The position numbers and the translations under genes are program-made. 64,000 bases of DNA, taken from Notolepis coatsorum. Its lineage: Eukaryota; Chordata; Actinopteri; Aulopiformes; Paralepididae. Positions within the stretch are counted from its first letter, which is position 1. Every line of letters begins with the position of its first letter. Location of the stretch: positions 95,724,324-95,788,323 of the forward strand of contig OZ020589.1 of assembly GCA_963971535.1 (NCBI GenBank). Reading direction: 5' to 3'. Below are positions 1 to 10,364 of the stretch, one piece after another. Below the pieces are notes generated by a model. The model did not search any database, had not been told where the DNA came from, and saw nothing but the letters and a program-made list of their open reading frames with translations.

Positions 1-182
1 TGCTGCTGTCAGGTGGAACAGGAAGTGAAGAAGTCACTGGTTCAGATTAAATCAAATTAAACCTGTAGCTCTATCAGGTACAAACAATGGAGCGCCACTT
101 AGTGACCAAACATGGCACTGCAACTAAATAACAACACAAATATAATAGGCACATTTGTGACGGTTACAAACTGACGTTTGTA
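1..182. other. 3' flank of the zinc-finger gene, no gene seen
   Basis: This is downstream of the zinc-finger stop codon on the minus strand, so it is probably 3' UTR or flank. Bases about 110-160 resemble, inverted, the sequence near 15,400-15,470, so part of it is dispersed repeat. No polyadenylation signal was identified with confidence. Confidence 0.4.
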
Positions 183-1168
183 TTACAATTTGTGACGATA
201 ACCCTCACGATTGTGACTCTCTGCAGACTTGCCAACTCCCTCGCAGCCAGTGCCATTTTTGAGTTTTTTAAAGTTGTAGAGGGCCGAGGAACTGGCGAAA
301 CTCAAAGTGCCATTTTGTGAGTGGATAGGGATGAGTGGGTGTGCGTGTGCAGCTTGACAGGCTAGGCCGTCGCAGTGTTTCTTTAGGTTGCCCTTCAAAC
401 TGAACCCTTTCCCACAGACTGAACAACTAAAGGGTTTCTCTCCGGTATGAGTTCTCGTGTGTTTTTTCAGGTTACCTTTATCACTGAATCCTTTTCCACA
501 AACTGAACAACTAAAGGGTTTCTCTCCCGTATGACTTCTCATTATATGGATCTTCAGATGTTCTCTCTTATTGTACCCTTTCCCACAAACTGAACAACTG
601 AATAGTTTCTCTGAAGTATGAGTTCTCATGTGCATCTTCACAGTTCCCTTCCGAGTAAATGTTTTGCCACAAACTGGACAACTAAATGGTTTCTCTCCTG
701 TATGTGTTCTCATGTGTGTCTGCAGCTGTGACCACCATTCAAACCCTTTTCCACAAACACTGCAAATAAACGGTATCTCCCCACTGTGACTCCTCATATG
801 TCCTACAAATTCAATATTTGTAGTAAATTCTTTACCACAAACATTACATGTCCTGTGAGATTCAAGATGAGGTTTCAAGCTCTCTGTGGGATCTAAATGT
901 TTTCCACACAAACCACAATCACTAGAATGAATGCGAATATGCATCATTAGAGACACCTTATCAATGAAACATGTTCCACACATTTTACAACAAGGTGTGG
1001 ACGGGATGTAACTCAATGATTTGAGTTCATGGGATGATTCTATAGATCTCTTTAAAGTCCTGCTGTTAGATAAACTTTGGCTTTCCTGCATCTTTAAACC
1101 TGACTGAAGTTCCTCACTCTCCTCCCAATCGTCACTGTCATCAGTCTCGGATCCAGAACAGTCATCAT
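183..1168 (-). CDS. C2H2 zinc-finger protein, terminal exon
   Basis: This is the last coding exon of a C2H2 zinc-finger protein, probably a nuclear DNA-binding transcription regulator. The frame encodes about 327 residues to the stop. It starts with an acidic Asp/Glu-rich stretch. Then come seven complete fingers of the C-X2-C-X12-H-X3/4-H type, most joined by TGEKPF-like linkers. The eighth finger (CSVCGKGF...KKH) loses its last histidine and runs into an unrelated tail, so it is truncated. The open frame continues upstream to an ATG at 1214, but those first residues (MLSLSLPPSLSLSLS) are the translated pyrimidine tract of the intron. The exon really begins after the acceptor ctctcag at 1169-1175. 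It needs one base from the previous exon (phase 1), which matches the exon at 10,365-10,640. Multi-exon finger genes of this kind are abundant in fish. The family is certain; orthology is not. Confidence 0.88.
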
Positions 1169-1215
1169 CTGAGAGGGAGAGGGAGAGGGAGGGAGGGAGA
1201 GAGAGCGAGAGCAAT
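1169..1215 (-). promoter_or_regulatory. Splice acceptor and pyrimidine tract of zinc-finger terminal exon
   Basis: Read on the minus strand, this is a 45-base CT-rich tract ending in CTCTCAG directly before the acidic coding segment. It decides the exon start and excludes the upstream ATG. Confidence 0.8.
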
Positions 1216-1785
1216 CAGACGCAGGCAGCACAAATCTTCCATGGCTTTGGGGTACAATTGAACTCCCAGTTCAATGATACCTGACTGCATTATCTGCATT
1301 CATTAATCTGGCTATATTAAATTGGACTGGAGAAACTGAAAGATGCATGAGTCACAGAGGGAATTACCTGAATCTGCTGCACAGCTAACGTTATCTGTGG
1401 AAGGGATACGTCTCCAGACAGTCCAAGTAACCATACACGACATTCATCATTTTCATACAGTATGTTGCCAGTTGTTTGTGCTTTTCTTGATGTGTGGACT
1501 ACCTCTATTTTTGTTAGTTAGTTGGGATGGCTAGTGTTTACCCTAGACTTTCCTTCAGGCCTGGTGGTACGTACAGAAAAAGCCCTAAACAGACGAGGTG
1601 CATCATGGGATGGCATTATAGACCACCGCAACATTTTAACACACGCAGGGGGAAAAAATGAATGAATGTTGATGAGAGCCTCGACGTAAGTGGTTGTAGC
1701 TACGGCTGTGGGGGTGCTGGAGACATGATCCAATATACTTCTTTATACGTCTGAGTCTCCTGAACACGGAGATACCAACACAAGT
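1216..1785. other. Zinc-finger gene intron, nothing recognised
   Basis: This is AT-rich intron sequence. Short open frames show no recognisable motif, codon bias or repeat homology within this window. Confidence 0.5.
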
Positions 1786-2142
1786 TGTGGGGCGGCGTGG
1801 CTCAGGGGTAGAGCGGGTCGCCCAATGATCGAAGGGTTGGTGGTTCGAATCCCGCTCAAGCCCATGTCCATCCCACTGCCGTTGTGTCCTTGGGCAAGAC
1901 ACTTAACCTACTTGCCTCGTATGAATGCGTATGCATGTGAATGAATGTTGGTGGTGGTCGGAGGGGCCGTAGGCGATGATTATTCGCCACGCTTCCGGGA
2001 GTCTGCCTCAGGGCAGCTCTGGCTGCAATTGTAGCTTACCACCACCGGTATGACTGTGTATGAACGAATAATGGACTCTGTGAAGCGCTCTGAGTCAGAG
2101 AAGAGCGCTATATAAATCCAATCCATTATTATTATTATTATT
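1786..2142 (+). mobile_element. tRNA-derived SINE with L2-type tail
   Basis: The head contains pol III promoter boxes: an A-box-like tggctcaggggtaga and a B box ggttcgaatcc. The body ends in agcgctatataaatcc followed by an ATT repeat. The same tail ends the L2-like LINE near 6,970, which suggests that LINE mobilises it. A 6-bp target duplication (acaagt) flanks it at 1780-1785 and 2143-2148. Confidence 0.82.
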
Positions 2143-2143
2143 A

Positions 2144-2327
2144 CAAGTCGATCAGCACTTTCTCGGCCAAGCTATAGTCACCTTTCCGCACCTACTCCCC
2201 AAACTCTGCATGCACAGATTGCCCAGGGAGTCTCTAGATTGTCCACACACTCCCTGGGCAATCTGTGCATGCAGAGTTTGGGGAGCAGGTGTGGAAAAGT
2301 GAGAAAGAAAAAGCTCAGATCGACTTG
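2144..2327. repeat. Foldback (hairpin) element
   Basis: This is a long inverted repeat. The arms at 2144-2231 and 2249-2327 pair, with the inner about 40 bases nearly perfect, around a loop at 2232-2248. The outermost bases caagtcgatc and gatcgacttg are exact inverses. No coding capacity. It could be a MITE or a collapsed inverted duplication. Confidence 0.8.
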
Positions 2328-2480
2328 GGATTGGTCTCTCCATGTTCAGAATGATGTAGCTAAATAACTATTCCCCTTCCTGTTGCCAAAATTGATGTGA
2401 GAATGTGGATGGAAGAAACATTAGTTATTTACAACGTTATGAACAGTTGTAAATTTTGAGTGGTGACACAAATATTTATG

Positions 2481-2957
2481 TTTTTTTTTTTTATCCACTT
2501 TTTCTCCCATTTTCTATATTTTCTCCCATCCCAATTTCGTATCATCCAATTCAACCCTCCCCTGTCACGAACGGTTTCTTGCCTCCCACAAGCCGGCTGC
2601 AATGTGGACTAAGTCATACATAGCACAAGTCCCCTCCGATACTTGAGGTAACAGCAGTCGCATCTTTTCACCTGCGCAGCTCGATCTCTGTGGCGAGGAG
2701 AAACGCGTGGGAGGCTCACGCTGCCCCCGACACTTCCTGATTCTACTGCGCAGGCGCACCAACCGACCTGTAGGAGTCGCTGTCCACAACGCCCGATCCC
2801 CACCCATCAGTTTCCCACCCCCTAATACGGCCAATGTGTATTAGTATGAACGACCAGCTAAACTGAAAGCAATGTGGAGCGCTGGGCTCAAACAGGCGAG
2901 CCCAGCGTCTCTGCATTCGTGGCGAGCGCCTTGCCCACTACGCCACGTAGCCGCCCC
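2481..2957 (-). mobile_element. tRNA-derived SINE, minus orientation
   Basis: The 5' head (ggcggctacgtggcgtagtg) lies at 2957 and the A-rich tail appears as a T-run at 2481. It is flanked by a perfect 15-bp target duplication, acacaaatatttatg, at 2466-2480 and 2958-2972. It is the same family as 31,557-32,039, inverted. Confidence 0.9.
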
Positions 2958-3173
2958 ACACAAATATTTATGTTGAGTTGAAATGTATATCATTTCGAAT
3001 ACATTTTAAGCCTCATAAAAAATGAATTGGTCCTAAAATTCCACTGCAAATTGGTAGTGGTTTGTTTACAGCCCGTCGAAGATGGCGAATGAGGTTACCG
3101 ACTCTAGCCTGGAAGCAAAAAAGAAAAGAAAAAAGGGTTATACAGGCTCATCCGTAACGAGGACTGTTTTTAC

Positions 3174-4156
3174 TAGGCTTGGGCGGTATGACGGTATTAC
3201 GGTATACCAGGGTATTTAGAAATCCCGACGGTATTGAAAATCAATACCGTCTAAACGGAGTTTTGTTGTAGTGCACACACGCGCCAGCAGAGGGCGAGAC
3301 CAGTCCTCACTAGTGGGGCGAGCCATGCAGAGCTGGTTGTCTACACACAGGAGGAGGAGGAGGAGGAGGAGGAGGAGGAGGAGGGGAACCCCGCTTCAGT
3401 GAGTGAAATTAAATGAGACACGCTTACCGTTGCTGGTGCTGCGTGCTAACTGGCTATTCTGAGAGCTAACTGTAGTGTTGTGTATGATCACAACGGTGTT
3501 CACGCTTTACGGTAATGTTGCGACAGTGCTGTGAAAATACCGTAAAGTGTTGTGGTAACGAGGGTGTGTGTTGTTGTTGTGTGTAGGATGCTGCGGGCGA
3601 ACTGCTACCATTCTGAGAGCTTAACGTTAGCACTAGATGCTGCGGGCAAACTGCTACCATTCTGTGAGCTTAACGTTAGCACTAGATGCTGCGGGAGGAC
3701 TGCTACCATTCTGAGAGCTTAACGTTAGCACTAGATCGCTGCGGGAGAACTGCTACCATTCTGAGAGCTTAACGTTAGCACTAGATGCTGCGGGAGGACT
3801 GCTACCATTCTGAGAGCTTAACGTTAGCACTAGATTGCTGCGGGAGAACTGCTACCATTCTGAGAGCTTAACGTTAGCACTAGATGCTGCGGGAGGACTG
3901 CTACCATTCTGAGAGCTTAACGTTAGCACTAGATTGCTGCGGGAGAACTGCTACCATTCTGAGAGCTTAACGTTAGCACTAGATGCTGCGGGCAAACTGG
4001 CCATCTCCGAGATTTGTTTACTTGGTAACACGGGTTGCCACCCCCCCCCCCCCCCCCCCCCGCGCTGATGATAATGAAAGTCATACCGTCATATACCGTA
4101 TACCGGGGTATTAGGTAATCAAGGTATAACGGTATAAGTCATACCGCCCAAGCCTA
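3174..4156. mobile_element. Non-autonomous hAT element (TAGGCTTGGGCGGTAT termini)
   Basis: Terminal inverted repeats TAGGCTTGGGCGGTATGAC and its inverse flank the element, with a perfect 8-bp target duplication gtttttac at 3166-3173 and 4157-4164. This is the hAT signature. The interior holds a GGA repeat (3350-3383), a 51-bp minisatellite and a run of 21 C (4041-4061), and no transposase. Confidence 0.92.
3586..4006. repeat. 51-52 bp minisatellite inside hAT element
   Basis: About eight units containing ctaccattctgagagctta. The later units alternate between two variants (gggaggactg and gggagaactg), a two-unit higher-order pattern of about 103 bp. The length fits neither coding sequence nor CRISPR structure. 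Confidence 0.9.
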
Positions 4157-4271
4157 GTTTTTACTACATCTTTGTATAAATGATCCTTCTTCAGCCTCGG
4201 ATGGTTGTAATTCTTCCAGTTTCGCACCAGTTGCATGATTGAAAAATCAACACTTTTTATTTTGTATATAT

Positions 4272-4861
4272 TAGGGATGCACGATAATTATCGGATCGAT
4301 AATTATCGGGCCGATATCAGCAATTATGACGTCATCCCGATAAACCCGATAACATTATTGATAGCTCCGATAATATATAATAAATTTTTTGGTTAAAAGA
4401 AATCCGGTGTGGGTGGATTGGGATGAAGGGCGTTTGTTTTTACTGTAGGCTCCTCCCGTTTTGCCAGTACTGTGGTACGACTGATAGCGTGTGGTTTAGG
4501 AAGAGGGAGTTTTTCACAAATCCAGCGCTCCCTTTCTCATGCCTGGCTGTGACGTAGTCACGTAACATTCAGAAGCAGCACAGATAGTAAACAAAGATGG
4601 CGTCGTCTGACTTTTTCAAAGTTTCAGAGGAAAACAGTTCGCTTGCTATTTGTAACAAATGCAGAAGTTCCACGAGGAGGGAAAGGGGCAACAAGCTATA
4701 ACACATCCAACCTAATAAGTCACCTGAAACATCACCACCGCTACGATGGTGTATTAAAATCCGACGACGACACCGAGCAGCTAAAGGCTAAGCTAATCCA
4801 AAGCCAGCTGCAAAGGAACCGGCGCGGCTTGTACCTATTGACAAGGCGTTTGCAAAATTAA
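4272..4861 (+). mobile_element. hAT transposon fragment with 5' terminus
   Basis: It begins with a typical hAT terminus TAGGGATGCACGATA and runs into the start of a BED-finger transposase. No matching 3' terminus was found downstream, so it is 5' end only or its right end is lost. Confidence 0.6.
4597..4861 (+). pseudogene. hAT transposase N-terminus (BED finger), frameshifted
   Basis: An ATG at 4597 opens a frame starting MASSDFFKVSEENSSLAICN. It stops early, and the neighbouring frame continues with SYNTSNLISHLKHHH. Together these give the Cys pair and His pair of a BED-type zinc finger, the DNA-binding domain at the N-terminus of hAT transposases. The frame change between the Cys and His halves and the missing catalytic region mean it is dead. 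The family call rests on the motif. Confidence 0.6.
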
Positions 4862-5716
4862 AGACATTTGACAGAGATGATTTGTTTGGTTTATTTCATT
4901 CTTTTTGAGGCGTGCTGTCCTATAAATGCCAAGTAATAGTTGTTTCATGGACCAAGACCACAACAGTCTCCTCTCCTATAGCGTCAAATGTTTTATCTGC
5001 TGACAAAGCACAATACCTGTTGGTTTTTAGTTCACTCATTGTTCAGGGAAACAGTGTTAATGTTGACGGATTGTGAATTTTGTGATTGACTCAAATTATA
5101 TTTATTTGGAAAAATAAATATAGTCACTTTATTTGAAGAGTCAAAACTGTTCTCTTGGCTTTGTTTTGTTCATAGTAGTAACGCTCATGTCATGATAAAT
5201 CTGGTTAGGTCAAAACTACAGGAATATACATTAAAAAAAAATATATATAATACAATAAATATATATATTGCACTCCATTGGAAATGGTGTAGTTTCTTTT
5301 CTGGGACGATCCGAGCCGTGCGGGCGGGGTTTAGGTGCTCAGGCAAGGTAGGCCTTTGCAACGATGGTATGGAACAGTAACCCTGCCCGCCCGTTCATGT
5401 GTAACACTCTGTAATGTGGGACGGACCTCCACAAGCAGTATTTGGAATGGCGATCAGATAATTGGATTATTTCTTTTGCATTACATCAGAGACAAGGTAA
5501 GAACACTATATATAAATTTGATCGTTGATCTGATATTTCTTTCTACCGCGATTGTCTCTGTGTGTGTGTGTGTGTGGCTGTGTGCCGTTGGGTGCAGGAG
5601 GTGGCGGGGGGAGCCCTGCGGTCCAGGGCTCTTTTCATTCTTGCACGAGGAAGGATAATAATGATGATCTAGCGTTGATTTCAGGAAGATTCGATAATCA
5701 GGCGAAAAATTACAAC
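4862..5716. other. Intron of zinc-finger gene, AT-rich, no gene seen
   Basis: This may include degraded interior of the preceding hAT element. It contains A/T runs near 5230-5275 and a TG repeat at 5560-5575. No conserved motif was recognised. Confidence 0.4.
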
Positions 5717-5814
5717 GTGTTTAGTAGGGGTGGAACGGTACACATTCAAACCGTACACCGTTCGGCACGGCCTCCACGGTTCGGGGCATGGGTGTATTGT
5801 TCGGTTGACTTGGC

Positions 5815-7000
5815 TGGTTCTCCTCCTACCTCACAGACAGACACCAATTCATCTCCCTCTCCGGCCACAACTCCTCCCCCTCCCCAGTCACACAGGGGGT
5901 CCCCCAAGGCTCAGTCCTTGGCCCCCTGCTCTTCATCTGCTACATTCTCCCCCTTGGTCACATCATCCGTAAATACCACCTCAACTTCCACTGCTACGCT
6001 GATGACACCCAAATCTACATCAGTACACAATCCCCCCACAGCCCACCCCTCAGTCACATCGAATCCTGCATTACCGAACTCCAAACTTGGATGACTCACA
6101 ACTTCCTCAAATTGAACAGTGACAAGACTGAACTTCTCATTATTGGCACCAAAACCACCCTCACCAGATCCGGACCCATCACACCCACCATCAACGACTC
6201 CACCATCACCCCCTCCCCCCTAGTCCGAAACCTTGGTGTCCTCCTTGACCCCACCCTCTCATTTGACCCCCACGTCCGCTCCATCGTAAAAATATCCTAC
6301 TTTCACCTCCGCAACATGCAAACATCCGTCACTGCCTCTCCCCCCCCCTGCTGCTGAATCCCTCATTCACGCCTTCATCTCCTCCCGCCTGGACTATTGC
6401 AACTCCCTCCTCACTGGTATCACCTCCCGCTCCCTCCATAAACTGCAAATGCTCCAAAATTCAGCCGCCCGCCTCCTCACTAACACCCGGTCCCGCGAAC
6501 ACATCACTCCTGTCCTCCACTCCCTCCACTGGCTCCCGATCAAACACTGCATAAACTTTAAAACACTACTCCTCACCTTCAAAGCCCTCCACAGCCTGGC
6601 CCCCCCTACCTGACTGATCTCCTTCTTCCCTACCGCCCCACCCGTTCCCTCCGGTCCTCCTCCACTGCCTCCCTCACTGTCCCGACATCCAAGCTTAAAA
6701 ACTTGATCGGGCCTTCTCTCGTACTGCACCCCGACTCTGGAACTCCCTCCCCCAGTCCATCAGAGACTCCCCTACACTCTCCACCTTTAAAGCTCGCCTC
6801 AAAAATTGATGTCGGTCTCCAGTCTTTTTGTGCTATCATGCTGTCTTCCCTGTTCCCCCCATGGTCGCATGTTCCTTTCGTTTCTTTGTTGTTTTTGTTT
6901 CTTTGCTTTTGTTTCTTTGTTTTTACTTTTGCTCCCGACTATTGTCAGCGACTTCGGGTTATTGAGAAGCGCTATATAAATTAAATTAATTATTATTATT
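5815..7000 (+). mobile_element. L2-like LINE, 5'-truncated
   Basis: This is the reverse-transcriptase 3' half of an L2-clade-like LINE. Its 3' end is agcgctatataaatt plus ATT repeats, the same tail as the SINE at 1786-2142. It sits inside the hAT element 5725-8994. Confidence 0.8.
5887..6815 (+). pseudogene. Broken L2-like reverse transcriptase
   Basis: Readable pieces include the [11 protein letters not shown] block, the catalytic YADDT motif, the downstream [11 protein letters not shown] block and, after a frameshift near a C-run at 6340, the C-terminal region with HITPVLHSLHWLP and YRPTRSLRSS. The order matches non-LTR reverse transcriptases. Endonuclease and N-terminal parts are missing. 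Frameshifts make it non-functional. Confidence 0.8.
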
Positions 7001-7002
7001 TT

Positions 7003-8170
7003 GATTGATTGAAAAGTTTATTAACAGATTGCAGAATGGGTACAATACAGTACAGCTCAATACATACAGGGCTGTACGCTAAGCTTTTTCACTAGGGGCA
7101 CACTTGCCCCTAAATGAGAAATTTAGGGGCAAAAAATATTTTTTAGGGGCACATTTTTTAATAACAATTTTACCATTATTGATATCGATTGTTTTTTATT
7201 TAAAAATAAATATATATATATTTTATATTTTTTTTTAATAAAATATATATAATCATACTTGTAGTTGTATTATCTGCGAGACATCGCCACCACGCAACAA
7301 GTCAAAATGCTCGCTATATGCAACCAGCTCCACTGTCTGTGTGTACTCGAGTAGCCTCCAGCTACGGCCAGGATTCTCCGGAGCTGCAGCTGGACCCTAT
7401 ACTGTAGCCTCCAGCTACGGCCAGGATTCTCCGGCGCTGCAGCTGGACCCTATTGACTATATTCAGCGTGCCCTCAGCTCGAATACGCATCGACTCAGTG
7501 TTATAACTTATAAGACATTGATATCAGGAGCTATCTGAACTATTTAGTTTAATGGGACGTTTCGTTTTGAACAGTAAGCTAACGCGAGCTATCATGCACT
7601 ACTAGACTTGCTGGAGGATTTGTTGATATCAGTAGCTAGCCGGCTGGCAGGCTCACCGAGGTCCCAGTGTCCCACTAGAGACTAGTGTTTACAACAGCCA
7701 CGGGTGCGGGAGGGAGGAGGAGCAGACGCCGCAGCTCTCTCCGTGTGTCTGAGTTCAGTTCAGTTCGGCTCACTATAGGAGGTCGAACGCGTCGAAAATA
7801 TGAAGCAATACTAACTTTACTTTTCTTCATAGCTAAATCATACAGTCAGCCAGTCTATCAGAGTGAGTGCTCAGTCGATTGTTCCCGCTGATCATACCTG
7901 CTGAGTGCTCACTGCTCAGCTCGCGTGAGTGGCGTCATCACACACCTTGGATAATTTAGGAGTGAAATGCGAATGCAAGGCTTGAAAGCACTGCTCGCAA
8001 GCCCGCCCCCAGATAATATTTACCAATCGCAACGGCCAATTAAAGGGGCAATTCGCGACCATCTCGTCGCACTGTACAGCCCTGACATACAATTGTTAAG
8101 GGGATGCAGACCAGAGAAAGACTTTCGTCTTGTTTACATCAGGGTCCCCCATTTTCAATTCATCATAAGT
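7003..8170 (-). mobile_element. LINE-A 3' tail, split by a nested insertion
   Basis: Segments 7003-7066 and 8085-8170 together form the 3' tail of a LINE family seen repeatedly in this window, here minus-oriented. Recognisable parts are the ATTGATTG tail repeat, gcagaatgggtac, and aagactttcgtcttgtttac. The same tail occurs at 15,656, 22,122, 28,740, 30,300 and 31,100. It has no coding sequence. Confidence 0.8.
7067..8084. mobile_element. hAT-type MITE with 5-bp target duplication
   Basis: The termini are CAGGGCTGTACGCTAAG and the inverse-like ACTGTACAGCCCTG. The flanking duplication is acata (7062-7066, 8085-8089). A sister copy at 55,259-56,481 also has a 5-bp duplication, so 5 bp looks like the family rule. 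No transposase was seen. It interrupts the LINE-A tail. Confidence 0.82.
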
Positions 8171-9032
8171 TATAATGGTTAGCCTCGAGCTAGGCTAACG
8201 TCACGTTAGCCACGAGCTAACTAACTTTAGCCGCGAGCTAACGTTAACTAACTTTAGCCGTGAGCTAACTGTGGAAACAAACGCTCACAGCGAAGTGACT
8301 CCACGACACCAGTTCCATTTGGGGAAGGGGGGTATATTGACATGGCTTGACCACAGAGGTTGTGTCTGTCTGTCTGTCTGTCTGTTAAATAACGAGCCAG
8401 GAGACTAGAGCTTGTGTGTGTCAACTGCGTCTGTTTACATCCTGGTCCCTGCTGGGACGTACCAACTCGATACACCAATGTGGGGGGGTTTCTATAACAT
8501 TCCCCATTCCCTTGTAACATCTCCTTTTTTTTGTTGATAACAACAGTTACAACATTCCTTAGTGCAAATTATTATTAATACAAGAAACCCCATAAACGTC
8601 CTTATTTAAAAGCCTAATAATCTTTTCTGTAGACTTTTCCTTTTGGATAAGAAAGTCTAGTGCTGGTTGAGCATATGCATACTTTGTTGATGGCCTTTGT
8701 CTATAATGTGGCCAAAAAAATAGAAAGGTTTAATTATTTAGTTTGTTTGCACTAAGTTAATACTTTGACAAATGTAGCCTATATTTTTCAGTCAGTTCGG
8801 TCGTGTGCCAAACATTATTTAAGGCAAACCGCTGTAAACCTTTTTAAATTTTTTTCAAATAAATGAGAAGCATGTTAAAATGTTTGGAGTGTTAAATTTT
8901 TTTAAATAAAAAACAACGTATATCGAACCAAACCGAAGACCACAAAACAGTGATACGAACCGAACCGTTGATTTAGTGAACCGTTCCACCCCTAGTATTT
9001 AGTGTATTCCACTAAAGGGCTATTATCGCGTC

Positions 9033-9449
9033 TAGGGCTGCAACGATTAGTCAACATAATCGACGATGTCGATTATAAAAAATCGTCGACGAGGAATTGT
9101 TGCGTCGATTAGTCATTAAAAAAATTAATTATATTTTTTTTTTTTTTTTTTTTGCACTACCTATCTTTGTGAAAGTGGCTTCTCAGCTCTGATCCAGCCA
9201 GCTGAAGACTTCTTAGCTTAACATAACAGACCGACAGTAAGTTTGGGGGAACTAATGGGATAACTGGGGATGTTGTTTGGTCCTGACAAGAGTCTCAAAG
9301 CAACTCTGAGGTCATGCTCAATGTCCAATCTGTTCCTCTGCTCTGTCTTCAGCTGGACCAGAGCTGAGAAGCCACTTTCACAAAGATAGGTAATGCATAA
9401 TTGTTTCTCGATTAGTCGACTACCAAAATAGTCATTAGTTGCAGCCCTA
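9033..9449. mobile_element. hAT MITE (TAGGGCTGCAACGATTAGTC termini)
   Basis: Termini TAGGGCTGCAACGATTAGTC and the matching inverse flank 417 bp, with an 8-bp duplication atcgcgtc at 9025-9032 and 9450-9457. Inside is an inverted repeat (9155-9200 against 9350-9395). Its sequence corresponds to part of a hAT transposase C-terminus also present near 13,040-13,200. Confidence 0.88.
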
Positions 9450-9457
9450 ATCGCGTC

Positions 9458-9715
9458 TTTTCCTGGAATTACACAGAAGCACCCAAACTATATTCATATT
9501 CAAAACGGTATAAAAAGGAAATGTACAGATGAAAAAACAATCTGCTTCGTGGATGTTGACTGGAAGCAACTCACTGACAACCGACGGGTGTATTAGACCC
9601 ATAGATATAATATAAGATATATTTTAAGCACTCGCAAGTGAACAAAGCGCCCCATTGACTTACAGCGCTGGCGTAATAGCGCCCTCTGGCGCATTAAGCG
9701 ATGGCGCAGAATGAG
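9458..9715. mobile_element. Possible TTAA-type (piggyBac-like) element remnant
   Basis: The sequence resembles part of the TTAA-flanked element at 47,377-48,262 (shared aaacaatctgc and gactggaa blocks, then cccatag). It ends near a TTAA at 9716-9719. No left end is clear. Confidence 0.35.
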
Positions 9716-9719
9716 TTAA

Positions 9720-10124
9720 GGGACAGGTTTGCAAATGAGCTTTGGCTACAAACACTATGATACAGGCATTAGATCTCCATGTATTTGTATCGGTCCTTTT
9801 CAAATAAATAAATCAAATCAACACTCCCGTGAATTCTCCAGACAATGACTTGCTCTATTCACCCATGGGCTCAACCAGACATTACACAGACCTTGTACTA
9901 GGGAGCTGGAAGGGTAAAGTCTGTTTAATGTCCGGTCCAACTGATTTGAAACTCACAGGACATGTAATCCTCACATGCAGCCTGTCTGGGTAATGTGGAG
10001 ATAGGTTTAGGTTTGCAGTTCACGTGGGAAAGCAGCTAGACAGCTATTTTTTACCCAGGGACAGTGCACATTAATGAACATCTTCAGTTTCCACATCAAT
10101 GTAAATGTGCCAGATTTGAGCTAA
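9720..10124. other. Intron of zinc-finger gene, nothing recognised
   Basis: AT-rich sequence with a short AAATAAATAAAT run near 9800. No coding motif or repeat termini were recognised. Confidence 0.4.
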
Positions 10125-10139
10125 TTAGCTAGTTTCCAT

Positions 10140-10309
10140 TTGTAGTCCCCGTCTACCATGCATGTCTTTTATGGTGTGGGAGGAAACTGCAGTACCCAGA
10201 GGAAACCCACGTGAACATGCAAACTCCACACAGAAAGGCCCCCTGATGGGGTTCGAACCCAGGACCTTCTTGCTGTGAGGCAGCAGTGCTAACCACTGTG
10301 CCGCCCGCA
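10140..10309 (-). mobile_element. tRNA-derived SINE fragment
   Basis: On the minus strand it begins gcggcacagtggttagcact and has a B box gggttcgaaccc, followed by a body with gtgtggagtttgcatgttc. The same family occurs in the plus orientation at 26,172. The 3' part is truncated. Confidence 0.75.
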
Positions 10310-10364
10310 ACAGTGGAAGGAGAACAAGGGGAAATAGAAGACGAGAAAAAGAAAAGTAACATAC

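Larger units (their letters stand above)
5725..8994. mobile_element. hAT element (TAGGGGTGGAACGGT termini) carrying nested insertions
   Basis: The termini are TAGGGGTGGAACGGTAC at 5725 and ACCGTTCCACCCCTA at 8994. Target duplications gtgtttag (5717-5724) and gtatttag (8995-9002) differ by one base. The interior was invaded by an L2-like LINE and by a LINE-A tail that itself carries another hAT-type element (7067-8084). The right-hand interior (8600-8990) matches the copy near 19,380-19,692. Confidence 0.85.

Noticed and set aside
1169..1214. ATG and Ser/Leu-rich start of the zinc-finger frame
   Set aside because: It is the intron pyrimidine tract before a good acceptor; the coding sequence starts at 1168.
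1793..1860. tRNA gene
   Set aside because: A and B boxes are present but the cloverleaf does not close and the sequence continues into a SINE body with target duplications. The same applies to the SINE heads at 10,309, 26,172, 31,557, 35,128 and 45,513.
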